Origin: Straminergon stramineum | Lineage: Eukaryota; Streptophyta; Bryopsida; Hypnales; Calliergonaceae | NCBI GenBank assembly: GCA_963920665.1 | Contig: OY987263.1 | Coordinates: 28,322,547-28,386,546, forward strand | Direction of reading: 5' to 3' | DNA length: 64,000 nucleotides | Part shown: positions 51,336 through 61,674 of the stretch, in pieces | Layout: each line of letters opens with the position of its first letter | Numbering within the stretch: position 1 is the first letter of the stretch | Translations under genes and position numbers: made by a program | Notes under the pieces: generated by a model | The model's input: the letters and a program-made list of their open reading frames with translations, nothing else | What the model was told of the DNA's origin: nothing | Databases searched by the model: none

Positions 51336-52782
51336 GGTGTTCAATTTACACTCGATTCGTCGTGATCCAGTCAATCTAACATATTTCTATCTTCTTGCGC
51401 AGATTGAATGTAAAAAAGGAACTCCCTGCGAGTCTTTCACCTATAAAACTGTTCAAGTTTTGCGATAGCTAGGTGCATTCGTATCGGTATCATGGCGAGA
51501 ACTTCCCAGGAGCAGTGTTCCGATGCGACTGGAAAGTCTCAGCTTGGGGCCTTGAGTGGATTGAGGAGGAAGATGGAACAGTCATCATATGCCTGAAGCT
51601 TACCTTCAACGATAAGGGTCACATGACAAAGGGGTTAGCTGTCTTAGAGCTACAGGGTCTAGATAACGCCACAGTCCTCGTCATTGTCGAAGAAATGGTT
51701 CCCAAGACTGATGAGCGAAGGAAATATGGTTTGATCCTAGACTACGCCACTATGGATCTTGACATGTGTGAGAGTATTACACGGAAGGGGTTTTTAGAGA
51801 AACCAGACGGAACCCACTTCTGGACTCCTCAGGAGATGAAGAATGAGTGGGACATTCTGGACGAGACCAGACAACAACCGAAGCCAAGTGCTGCACCCAC
51901 ACCTCCAAAGCCATCTCCTAGCAAGAAGGGAAAGAAGCGGAAAGCAATTGCCGGAGGACCAGGAGATGAAGTGGTGGAGGAGCCAGTGGGCAAGGGCAAG
52001 GGAAAAAAAAAGCCAAAGGCTGTCAAGCTCACATTGCATTGCATCGTGAACATGACAGACGCTAAGGTCGGGAAGCTCGAGCCCGATGAGATTAAAGAAA
52101 TCAACAAGCTATACAACCAGGTATTCAGGCCAATGTACAAATGGGAGAAGAAGCCACTCGCCAATGCAAAAGGTGAACTACTGCGAGTGCACTATAAGAA
52201 CCTTCACAAGGCTCCTCCTGGCGTACTGGTGTACAGAGGTATTGAGCCCCAACGCCTCAAGGGAATCAAGAATCGGATTCTCGTTGATGCCGACTATCAT
52301 TCTGAGAACCGATACATTACTATCCTACCTCTAAAGAGAGGACCATACGGGATAGACAATGTCGTGGAATTCTGGGATTTGTGTCCGAAGAAGGAAAGCC
52401 TGACCGCCAAATCCCATTACTACATTATTGGCGGTCAGCACACAGTGCAAGCGCACCAGGAGTTGGTGGAGTCAAGACATATCTCGGAAGCTGATAAGCA
52501 GTTGGCCTCGACGTTCAACATAATTGTGATCTGGGAACCGTACTCCACCAAGAAGAATGATATTATGCATCTCTCGAAGGCGCTGAACCAGAATATTGCC
52601 GGGGAACAAAAGGAGCAGAGTTTCTCTAAGCAACTTGCGCATGCTCGAATAAAGTGGAAAGATATGGGCAGCCCGATGCTAGCGTATGGAGGTCGAACGC
52701 ACTCCGCCGAGTACAGTGTAAGCGTCCCTGACTAAATGTCGAATCATTGTCCCTTCTTTTTGTGTTGCCTATATGCACAGCT

Positions 52783-53015
52783 ATCGGGAGATCTCCCGAT
52801 GTCTTGCCACCTGAAGATCTTTGGATGCCTCTAGATTTCCAGTCGTCTTTGATGAAGTTGGGATTCCTCAGTTTTGTCGCACTACAGGCTTGCACTGCAC
52901 GATCAACGGGAGATCTCCCGATAGATCTTGGACCATGCCTTACCTCATGCTATCAAGATATGGAGCGCTGGTTCCTCCTGGACCCAAGAAGTGAACCAAC
53001 GGGAGATCTCCCGAT
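52783..53015. repeat. Three palindromes in the second intron of the rightward gene
   Basis: Copies near 52783, 52904 and 52999 lie in the proposed intron 52718-53041. Another single copy at 54852 lies in the intron 54833-54939. The exons between 51403 and 54832 contain none. Confidence 0.85.
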
Positions 53016-55429
53016 GCTGTTCACATTTACGTACTCTGTAGGTTTTCGAAGACGATGATTTTTAATAGTTACATTTCCCATGTGCAAGAGTTCTATCCGG
53101 TGATGTCTACAATATTCACGGGATTCAAGAATCCTGACCCGGACTTGAGAATTCCTCTTCTCTTCATGGAGAATGACGACGATGTGCAACGGTGGATCAA
53201 AATTGATAGGGATTTCCTCATGGGAAAGCTTCTTGATGGGAATGGTCCAAAATCGAAAAGCAGAAGAAAACCACTGAGCTATAGCGACTACAAGCCCTTG
53301 TATGGACTCCGCAACAAGGACATAAACTATTTGGCAGAGCAGGTTGAGAATGCAATGATATGTATGAAGAAGACAACGCTCAATGTGGACGATTTTGGGC
53401 AGCCATTGATGCCTCTCATTGTTGTAGCAAATAGAGAGAAGAAGGTGAGGGCCATGAAGAACGAGCTCATGTGCCATTACAGGCAGCATCCTCTTCCGAG
53501 CAAGAAGCCGGACTACATTCCATACAGTGCCAAAGAATGAGATCAGTTTGCGGCGGAGAAGAAAATAACCCGGGAGCAGGTTGAGTGGTGGGTGGATAAG
53601 AGCATGGCAACGGAACTTGGGAAGGTATAGTTGGAGGAGCGAATGAGGGCACTGAACAAAACATGTGACCCCGACGAGTGCCCAGATTCAGTGAAAAGGA
53701 TGTGGGAGTCCTTCATGAACGACCATGAAGAAGAAACAAACGAGGCCACCGTGTCTCAGGATTTCGTAGATGAGTACCTCTGCAAAGTCATGGACGAGAA
53801 GAGCTAGGTCATTACGAAGATTCTGACGGACGCCTTCGTGAAAGCATGGCGTGGTGAAGGGAAAACCCACATGTATTTCTGGTTTCTCTTTGAGGTCACA
53901 TCTGCTGGAGCACGTGCAAAATACCTCGAGCACCACAAGTTGAAGCGCTTGTTTGATGCCCTCGAGTACAGGGACGCCAGTCGACAAATTGTGAGAGCAC
54001 GATCCCCTACGGTTCTTATTACGGATGTCGCTGGATTTCACGACGTCCTCACACATTTGAAGAAGCGTCGAGACGAGTGTAAGGCTCGTATCTGGGACTG
54101 GCATGTAATAAATTACATTCCGGATGTGGGGGATGGCTTCCCTCGTCCCATTGCCGGTGCGAATTACAATGTGTTTCTTGTCTTCCTCTTCGCCTACGAC
54201 CAAATCCAGGGCTCAACGAGTAGCTTCAACAGCTTCTTCCCGGGCACACAAGAAATTCCAGCCGTGTATTTGTCTCGGGATATGGAGGAAGTCAGTACTT
54301 TGTACAGGCGCCCTATTATGCCGTGGTTCTCTATCTCGGCGGCGCATGAAATTTTTTCTAGCCATATCTCTGAGAGTATGGTTATCGTGAATGTGAACGG
54401 TGGTCCAGAGTTCACGTTTCTTGGACTGGTAAGTCGCCATTCGTATTCTTCTTGCGTGGGAGTGTATTTTTTAGAGTCTTGGTGGCGCACTAACTTGTGC
54501 TTGTTCAAATCTGACAAGCTACTTTGAATAAGGTACTCGAAGTCGTTGATGACTCCGAGACACAGTCCAAAGCACAGTTGGTCGCAACGCAAATTTGGGA
54601 TGAGTTGCATATGGAAGGAGATGAGGAAATGGAAGAGGATGAAGAGGATCCCGCTCCGGAGCAGTCAATAGGTTATGGAGATGCAACAGATGAAGGTCCT
54701 CAAGAACCTCCACCACCACAGAAAAAAGACGAGGTTGTGGATGTTTCAAATGAAGACAACAAAAGTAGCTCTCACAGTTCAGAGGACACAGAGTCTGAAT
54801 GCTCACCCTCGACCACACCTGTCGTCCAAAAGGTCAGTTGCCGGAGGGAACCATCGGGAGATCTCCCAATGTTGGTTCGTCTTTTTCCATTTTTTAGCGC
54901 CCTTACTTATGAAGATCTAATGAATTTTTGTCCTTCCAGGAGAAGTCAGTAGAACCATCGCGACCGAGGCGAGACTTGCAACCGTCGTCTACACCAAGTG
55001 CCTCACAGAAGAGGCCTGGAAAGTGGGCTGCTGAGGAGAAGTTGGGTACGGTGAAGGCGAGAAAGATGTCGGACAAAAATCCGCGTGAGAGGAAGTCAAG
55101 TCACCAGGTGGAGTTCAGGACGAAGCGACGGCTGGATATCCAACTAAGTGACTCCGATAGTGCCGACCATGTACCCTCTTCTCTAGTGCCACGTCGAAAA
55201 AAGCCCAGCCCAGACATCTCATCCCCTCCGTTGACTAGGGCTATAGATGCCGTTGCACTGACTCCGGAATCCAGCAAAGCGACGGCTATTCTTCTTACCT
55301 ATTGAGGGGAATGTGCTATTGTTGCAATTCCGGAGCCTACGAGTGAGCAAGTGGTGCAGGTGCTTACCGCACCGACAGACACCGGCACGCACTATGGATG
55401 TGTTGAACTCTCGCAAGAGGAGACGCGCG

Positions 55430-57230
55430 ACAATGCTACAGGAGATCTCCCGATGCATACTGACCGAGCCGGTACTTCCGGTTGTGAAGGGGGAGAGAAA
55501 ATTCTGATGCAGGGGGATGCATCGGGAGATCTCCCGATGGACCCTCATCGAGAGGTTACTTGTAATCGAGAAGGGAGAGAGGAGGCGCAGATGGGGATGG
55601 GAGCATCGGGAGATCTCCGGATGGCTAATGACCTAGAAGGCATTGGCAATCTTCAGATGACAGAGAAGGCACAGGCGGTGGGGGTTGGAGCTCCAGATTT
55701 CCAAGAGGTTATTGGCGATCGGGAAGAAAGGGTGGAGGCACAGGTGCGAGTCGGTGCATCAGGAGATCTCCAGATGGGTAATGTCCCAGAAGACATTCGC
55801 GATGTGGAGGGGACAGAGAAGGCGCAGGCAGGGGGAGTTGCAGCGGGAGATCTCCCGATGCGTAAGGACCCATACGACATTCACGATCTGGAGGGGTGTC
55901 ACGACCCTCATCACAAGGTGTGCCCGTGCCACCTTGGTGAGCAAGGGGGACATTGGGGGTGACTCCCCAAGCCTTGCAAGAGATGAGGTGAGGGGGACTA
56001 GGAGTCCCGAGCGATCAGAGCGATGTAGCGCTCTGATCTGGACGAATTTGGGGGCGTGTAATACATGCTTGGAAAGGTCTTGAGAAGACGCTTCCAGCCG
56101 TCCAAAGAACGCGTGATTTGGACTTGCGAGTCAAAAGTTATGGGCGTTCAAAGTTGGGGGTGTCCCGGTCGCGCCGAGAGTGTCCCGAATCTTTGGAGGG
56201 CGATAACTTTGCGAGTACTTGTCCGAATGGAGCAAGTGAGCAGTCCATCGGCATTTATACATTGCGTAGATGTCGAAAATGGGGTCGCATGTGCGATTTG
56301 GATCCCGGACCGCAAAGTTATGCCGGGTGGAAGTTTGGGAGTCCCAAACTAGTGCGAATCGGGAGAAACGGGGTGGTCCTCCAAAACCAAAGGGTGTTTG
56401 GGAGTCCCCCTTGACATACAAGGGGGGGGGGGGTTGCCGAATCCCGCAGAGAATACTATGAGGAGGGGTGGTCTCCCTCCTCACTCCCGAATGGTGCCAT
56501 GGTGAGCCTGAGTGGCCCCGGGTGGTGAGGCTAGTATTGGAGCCTCACCACCACTTGTGTGTTACCATGGAGTGCTTGTGCACTCCTTAATACCGGTTGG
56601 GTGGTGTCCCACTCCACACTAGGCCATGGTGTGAGTCCCATTTGGTGAGTCCCAATTAGTGAGTCCTGAAATGAGTTGGGTTAGGCCTAGTGGGGAGTTG
56701 GGTCCCATTCAAGGGCGGTTAGCACCGGTGGGAGTAGTGCCTCACCGAGTGCTTGGACATTAATGGAAGTTCCGCCCCATGTCATCAAATGACATGCCCG
56801 GTGTCTTGTGGGAGTTAAGTATTGCAAGGAAAGGATTGGGAGTCAAAGAGGAATGGGGAACCCCGTGACTTGAGTTGGAACCTAACATTGTGGGTGCGTG
56901 GCATGTGTAGTGTTAGGAGAGCGTGAACCTTAGTGGCACTAAAGTGTTAAGTGTTTGAAAAGTGAGCTTAAGGTGGTAAGTGTCACTAAGGAGCGCGACA
57001 AGGGGACTGAGAAGGCGCAGGCGAGGGGAGTTGCAGCGGGAGATCTCCCCATGCATAAGGACCCATACGACATTCACGATCTGGAGGGGACAGAGAAGGC
57101 GCACGCGGGGGGGGGGGGGAGGTGCAGCGAGAGATCTCCCGATGTGTACAGTCCAGGATTTGAGTCTTCGTCCCTCAGTGACGTCGACAATTCAATTGGA
57201 TGGTGGTGCATCAGGAGATCTCCCGTTGTC
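55430..57230 (+). repeat. 84-bp coding tandem repeat built on the palindrome
   Basis: Palindromes at about 55437, 55521, 55605, 55759 and 55843, then 57037, 57127 and 57211, keep an 84-bp period once the 1109 bp added by the LTR insertion are subtracted. A degenerate unit sits near 55690. Each unit reads about 28 residues, with A/SGDLPM from the palindrome followed by acidic and Gln/Ala-rich sequence (EKAQ..GV). The G run near 57105-57118 breaks the period and frame. Confidence 0.8.
55892..57005. mobile_element. Solo LTR inserted in the coding repeat
   Basis: The 1104-bp sequence 55897-57000 begins TGTCACGACC and ends GCGCGACA, with TG...CA ends as in LTR retrotransposons. Identical AGGGG flanks at 55892-55896 and 57001-57005 are a 5-bp target duplication. 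Removing the insert restores the 84-bp repeat reading across the site. No internal retrotransposon genes or second LTR are present, so this is a solo LTR left by recombination. It is markedly GC-richer than the intergenic DNA. Insertion strand cannot be told from the symmetric ends. Confidence 0.9.
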
Positions 57231-57691
57231 TCAGGTCGAAGGTGGAACATCTGATGCCAATGTCGCTACCAACATTCTAGAGGATGCTCTAGTAGACTTG
57301 AGGCAAATGAGTCCGGAGGCTGGCACAGTGAAGGTGAATCCATTCATAGCTGTTCCGCAAGCTGGACTGACTTACGCAAAGAGACTCTCTGTAAGGAATA
57401 GGTTTAAGGATCTTATTGATTTGCCAACTCACCATGCAAGTGTTACCTGCGATCCCACGAGTAAATCTTCTTGTGATATTCAGGCCGCGTGGGAGGCCAC
57501 CAATTTTTTGTATCAAAGCATTGTTGATATCGCTTGTGACCGTATATCGCAGGCACCAGAGGAGGAGGTCTTTGAATCTGGGGCTACTTCTCCTTCCAAG
57601 GTTTACGAAGCAGAAGTGAATCGGATTGGAGAGGACGACACCAAAGGTGCTTGAGGTGACATCCTACGTATCTTCATGGATTTGATTTCAA

Positions 57692-58401
57692 TTGAATGCC
57701 GATGTGGCTGGACTTATGTCTAACTTCTCTCTGGTATTCTGTATTGCAAATTGTCCTGGTCCTTCGACGGCGGTTCCGGGGATACCCCAAAAAGTAACTC
57801 ACCATAACTATACAGTGATTCTGGACTTGAATGGAGTTATCCTTCACAGGTCGTATTTCCGTAATAAACTTCATGTTGAACGTCGGTCGGGTGTCACGAC
57901 CTCCTTAATTGGTTGCGTGGAAAAGCGCAAGTTGCATTCTGGAGTAGTGTAATTCCCCGAAACATGAACAACTTGTTAGACATTGTCCTTGCAGATGCTT
58001 CCTTCGGTCATGGAGATGTAATTTGTTTAGATCAAGAGGCTTGCACGAAGACCAAGTACAGGGCCCCAACTACACCACATAAGCCAATCTTTTTAAAGGA
58101 TCTTACGATTTTTGCGCGGGTTGCTGGTTTGTCGACACTAGAGAACATTCTGCTAATTGACGACAGTCCAGTAAAGAACGTCATGAATGATCAACACAAT
58201 GGTGTTTTCCCTGAGTCCTTCTGCGGTGATTCCAATGACAACTACCTTCGGATGCAGTTGATCCTTTGGCTTGATGGTCTTTTTAGGTCAAATGAGAAGG
58301 TGCTAGTGTATGTGAAGAATAACCCGCTTTTTGGCGGACAACAGGGAGTCGACCTATTATCCAATGAGGGCTTTGCAATCATTAGCGGGATAGTGCATTG
58401 A
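57692..58401 (+). pseudogene. NIF/FCP1-type HAD phosphatase-like domain, frameshifted
   Basis: The segment reads YTVILDLNGVILH, then VAFWSSVIPRNMNNLL, then ENILLIDDSPVKNVMN and a C-terminal NYLRMQLILWLDGLF. This is the order of motifs in the CTD-phosphatase-like (NIF, FCP1) HAD family. The catalytic DxDG(T/V) motif reads DLNGV: the nucleophile Asp is kept, but the second, acid/base Asp is Asn. The frame changes near 57900-57915, consistent with loss of one base, so the copy is broken as well as possibly catalytically altered. It follows the ParB-like gene by under 100 bp on the same strand and may be its last exon or a separate cargo gene. Stop TGA at 58399-58401. Confidence 0.65.
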
Positions 58402-60101
58402 GCCCCGTTTTTTTGAGGCTTCATCGGGAGATCTCCCATTACTGTAAATTCGGATGTAAAACATTAACACTGTACATAGGCCTCAGTACATATTGATAAT
58501 CAGATTGTAAATAATTGCACTTTTACTCCGACTGTAACAAAGAGATGACTGTTAATGAGATTGTAAATAATTGCATTTTCCGTCCACTGTGAATTGTATA
58601 TTACTTGTTAAGAAATGTAAAGTGATTGCACTTTTATTCTCATTGTGAATTGCATTCTTTTTTTCCTACTCAGTTTTATGTTTTATTTGTATTCCATCTA
58701 GAGATTTTTTTCTGTGCAAGTCACTCCTTAGTTGTTCTTCACTTTTCTTGTTCAAAGATACTTAAATGACAGTTAGTTTCCAGAATGTACTTGTAATTCG
58801 TAGTCTACCTTTACCACATTCCAATTGGAAAATAGTGAGTTCTCTCTATTTTCAGCCACTACTGGAAATGGTTCTCCGGAGTTGTCTATTCTTACTTCAT
58901 CGGGAGATCTCCCGTTGTTAGATGGTGCTGACCAACGCGATTGTCCACTGTCATTTCATCAGGAGATCTCCCGGTGCTAATAGGTTCTTCGTGAACTGAG
59001 TATTCTTCATGAGCTTCATCGAGAGATCTCCCGTTGTTTGGAGGTTTTCTTTATCTGATGAGTTTGGTCGACGTAGAAGGCGGTTCTCGTTGTTCTTATA
59101 GGTGCTTTATGCGTGGAAGGCGGCATTACGGATCTTCCTCAGAGAATTATCGTACCTGCTGGTTTTTGAGGCTTTGTTAAACAATTGGTTGAAGATACTC
59201 ACTATGGGTTGTATTCCTCAATGAATGTTCTTGCCGTGGCTGCGCTTTTGTAGCGTCTTCTCCCATGGAGTACTTTGAAGAGTTTCCTCTATATTGCTGG
59301 TGCGGACAACCCTAAAAAGAATGACCCCTATCCAAACCGTGCTGAATTATTGAAGCTTATCTTAGGTAGCCCTAGAGAGCGCAGCATTCTCTGGAATCAA
59401 ACTATAGTTCTACTTGAGTTAGATCCTCTTAAGTGGCCACATGCTCATGTGGTAGGACCCTCCATACTTGCGAGGGATGATCTTCTTCCTTTGAGATGGG
59501 AGCGTCTGTGCTATGGAGTAAAGGAGCTAATTGCTAGGACTTAAAACAGAGTACAGGTAGAAAGTCCTTCAGTCATGGTGATTATGCAGTGAGTGTAGTT
59601 TATGCATTCAGATAAGCCATAGGGCCACTTGTCATTTCATTTTCAATCATGCACCCACTGTCTTTTCATCTTGAATCAGGGATTCTATAGGTCAGGGCTT
59701 CAGTTCTTTTTAAAGGCAACTTCTGTTATTTTCTATATCAATATGAATAAATTGTGGTGAATCCACCTTACCTTTCAGTTACTTTCTAGTTTCATTCATC
59801 CGCACTAGAAGTTTGTATTTGCATTTGCCTTGTCATTTTCTATGTTCTCTTTTACTGTAGGAGGTTGAGTGCAGGGATCATATTGGGAGATTTCTGGTTC
59901 CTAATTATGCGTGGAAATACTAACAGGGGAAATGAGACCTAATAGTTCCAATTGAATAATAACCGTTTTTATTGGTTTCATGCCACACTTACAGTCCTTG
60001 TATCTTGGATTTGCACTACATCGAGAAATCTCCCGATGATTCGTCTTAATTACTATGTACAATTCAATGTTCTAAGGTTGAATAATTGAATTGTCTTAGT
60101 T
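58402..60101. repeat. Right-hand region with dispersed palindromes
   Basis: Palindromes occur near 58423 (just after the HAD-like stop), 58898, 58958, 59018 and, degenerate, 59880 and 60018. The three at 58898-59018 are 60 bp apart. The rest is AT-rich, with TGTAAAT-type 3' UTR sequence around 58450-58620. Confidence 0.7.
59275..59544 (+). other. Unrecognised open frame, 89 codons
   Basis: The frame lacks an ATG and encodes a mixed, protein-like composition ending at TAA 59542-59544 (motifs PYPNRAELLKLILGSPRER and LPLRWERLCYGVKEL). It may be a terminal exon of the rightward transcription unit or a fragment of a captured gene. I do not recognise the family. Confidence 0.3.
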
Positions 60102-60450
60102 ATAATGTTTTTTGTCCCCTTCTTGTGTGTGAACATGGTCTACTTCACTCTTTTCTTCCCCCTTTCATAGGCATTGGGGTCTCCTAATCCATAACAACGG
60201 GAGGTCTCCTGATGGCTTCTCCCATCACATAGTCCAAAAGTCCTCCTAAAGTCCAAAAGTAGTTAAATATGGCATATAATGTTTTTTGTCCCCTTTTTGT
60301 GTATGAACATGGTCTACTTCATTCTTTTCTTCCCACTTTCATAGGCATTGGGGGCTCCTAAACCATGAGAATGGGAGGTCTCCGGATGACTTCTCCCATG
60401 ATATAGTCCAAAATTTCTCCTAAAGTCCAAAAGTAGTTAAATATGGCATA
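60102..60450. repeat. Tandem duplication (~174 bp) of the element's right end
   Basis: Copies at 60102-60276 and 60276-60450 share sequence from 'tataatgttttttgtcccc' through 'ttcataggcattggggtctcctaa', a degenerate palindrome (gggaggtctcc), and the 27-bp TIR (60250-60276 and 60424-60450). The duplication includes the terminus itself. Confidence 0.85.
60424..60450 (-). repeat. Right terminal inverted repeat of the 22.9-kb element
   Basis: The 27 bp are the exact reverse complement of 37585-37611. An identical copy at 60250-60276 could also serve as an end, giving a shorter alternative element. Confidence 0.85.
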
Positions 60451-61360
60451 CATCAACACACTGATAACAAAAATCTTTAAAACCATCCAAGAGATTTGCC
60501 TAGCTTAATCCACACTCTTAAACAACACTCACTCTACATTACATGGAGAATACCTACTACAAAAGTAATGGATTAACAAATCACAAGAGACATTATTCTT
60601 AGAAATTCCATTTACATCATTAACCCAAACCCTGATGGTACTCAACCCTATTACATTACACACTTAAAAAACTACACAAATACAGTAATACACAAATTCC
60701 ATTCCCACCACCACAATTACTTCACAAACAATGGCTAAAAGAACTAAGAACTTTAGCTAAAACTACCAAAGCAAAGCAAATCATACAAAGACAAATGTCA
60801 TGAATATTAGAAAAGTTATTACCAAATACCACCACATATCCTAGACCCGACCTAAATAAATATACAAATCCATCTTCAAAAAATATGAATCACCACCTCT
60901 TGATTGCCTCTGAGATTGACAAAATAACCTACTCATGAATCCAACATTGCCGACAAAATAAATATACAACAATCCATATATAATTGTGTAATAGTCCCTA
61001 GACATGAACAACACTACTAGATAAAGGAATGTGAATTCATATAGATTTTGCATAGTTTTATTGATAAAGAGGGTTGGTTAGGACACCATGTAGGATGAAT
61101 GTCCTCATGAATATGCCACATTGGTTGAATCAACTTCCATGTTACTAGAGACTAACCGCCACATGAGAATCAATGAAGCTAATGAGGTTTGAACCCAAGA
61201 TCTCATGAAATCAACAATGAGGCTTAACTATCAACCCATTATTATTTCTAATGTATAATTTGTCTTCATAATTGCAAACATAGAGGTTTGGAATTAACCT
61301 CTTCGTGAAGGACTTTGGCAAGAAAGAAAATTTGAACTTTAATTTCATTAATCAGAATGG

Positions 61361-61674
61361 AATGATTCAAAGCTTGCCATGTATATAAAAATCTAGAAAA
61401 CCAATTTATAAAATTTTGTTTCTTAAAAAATTGATTTTTTAAGAATTTTTTTGAGTTGTCGAGGCTACTCGCCAAACAATGAAAATTGCATATGATACAA
61501 TAACTTTTTAACCATGTAGTCAAAAGTTATGAAAAGATTTGGGCTTGAAAGAAAAACCTCATCTACATGTTGCGTGAAAAGTTAAAATAAAAAAAATAAA
61601 AAATTCTATTTATAGTGAGCTATTCAAAATTGCTATGTTGCCAAAAAACATAGTTTGGTCCTTTAGGGGTTAAA
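61361..61674 (+). repeat. Dispersed repeat copy (partner at 30891-31203)
   Basis: Same orientation and length as the partner copy, diverged by scattered substitutions. It ends in GGTCCTTTAGGGGTTAAA, the best-preserved form of the end motif seen at several repeats in this window. Confidence 0.65.

Larger units (their letters stand above)
50007..57654 (+). pseudogene. Decayed rightward gene: ParB-like domain plus repeat-rich tail
   Basis: Proposed exons are 50007-50056, 51403-52717, 53042-54428, 54533-54832 and 54940-57654 (interrupted by a solo LTR), about 1550 codons with GT-AG junctions in phase. A Lys/Pro-rich linker lies near codons 176-224. A block at about 227-400 contains YYIIGGQHTVQAHQEL, which resembles the GGQHR/GERR motif of the ParB/sulfiredoxin-like fold; this match is weak. 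Exon 4 is acidic. Exon 5 is basic, then carries a 28-residue repeat with S/AGDLPM. In-frame stops are TAG 51470, TGA 53538, TAG 53628, TAG 53805 and TGA 55303. Single-base slips occur in a T run near 53056-53060 and a G run near 57105-57118. It may continue into the HAD-like segment downstream. Function unproven; binding of the palindromes is a hypothesis. Confidence 0.6.
37585..60450. mobile_element. 22.9-kb TIR-bounded DNA element with two divergent genes and ~60 palindromes
   Basis: A 27-bp sequence beginning TATGCCATATTTAACTAC at 37585-37611 recurs as an exact reverse complement at 60424-60450, and again inside at 60250-60276. Between these ends lie a leftward DUF7869-type gene and a rightward gene with a ParB-like domain. 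An AT-rich centre separates them, and dozens of copies of the palindrome CATCGGGAGATCTCCCGATG occur throughout. I found none of these outside the TIRs. Flanks are consistent with a 2-bp target duplication (TA if the TIR starts TGCC, or CA if it starts TATGCC), which cannot be resolved here. The superfamily is unassigned. Both genes carry stop codons, so this copy is probably non-autonomous now. Confidence 0.8.

Noticed and set aside
52953..53489. Leftward 178-codon frame opposite the rightward gene
   Set aside because: It is antisense to the third proposed exon, whose frame continues coherently on the plus strand through neighbouring exons.
56131..56484. Leftward 117-codon frame and overlapping frames at 56.1-56.5 kb
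   Set aside because: They lie inside the solo LTR, which has no internal genes.
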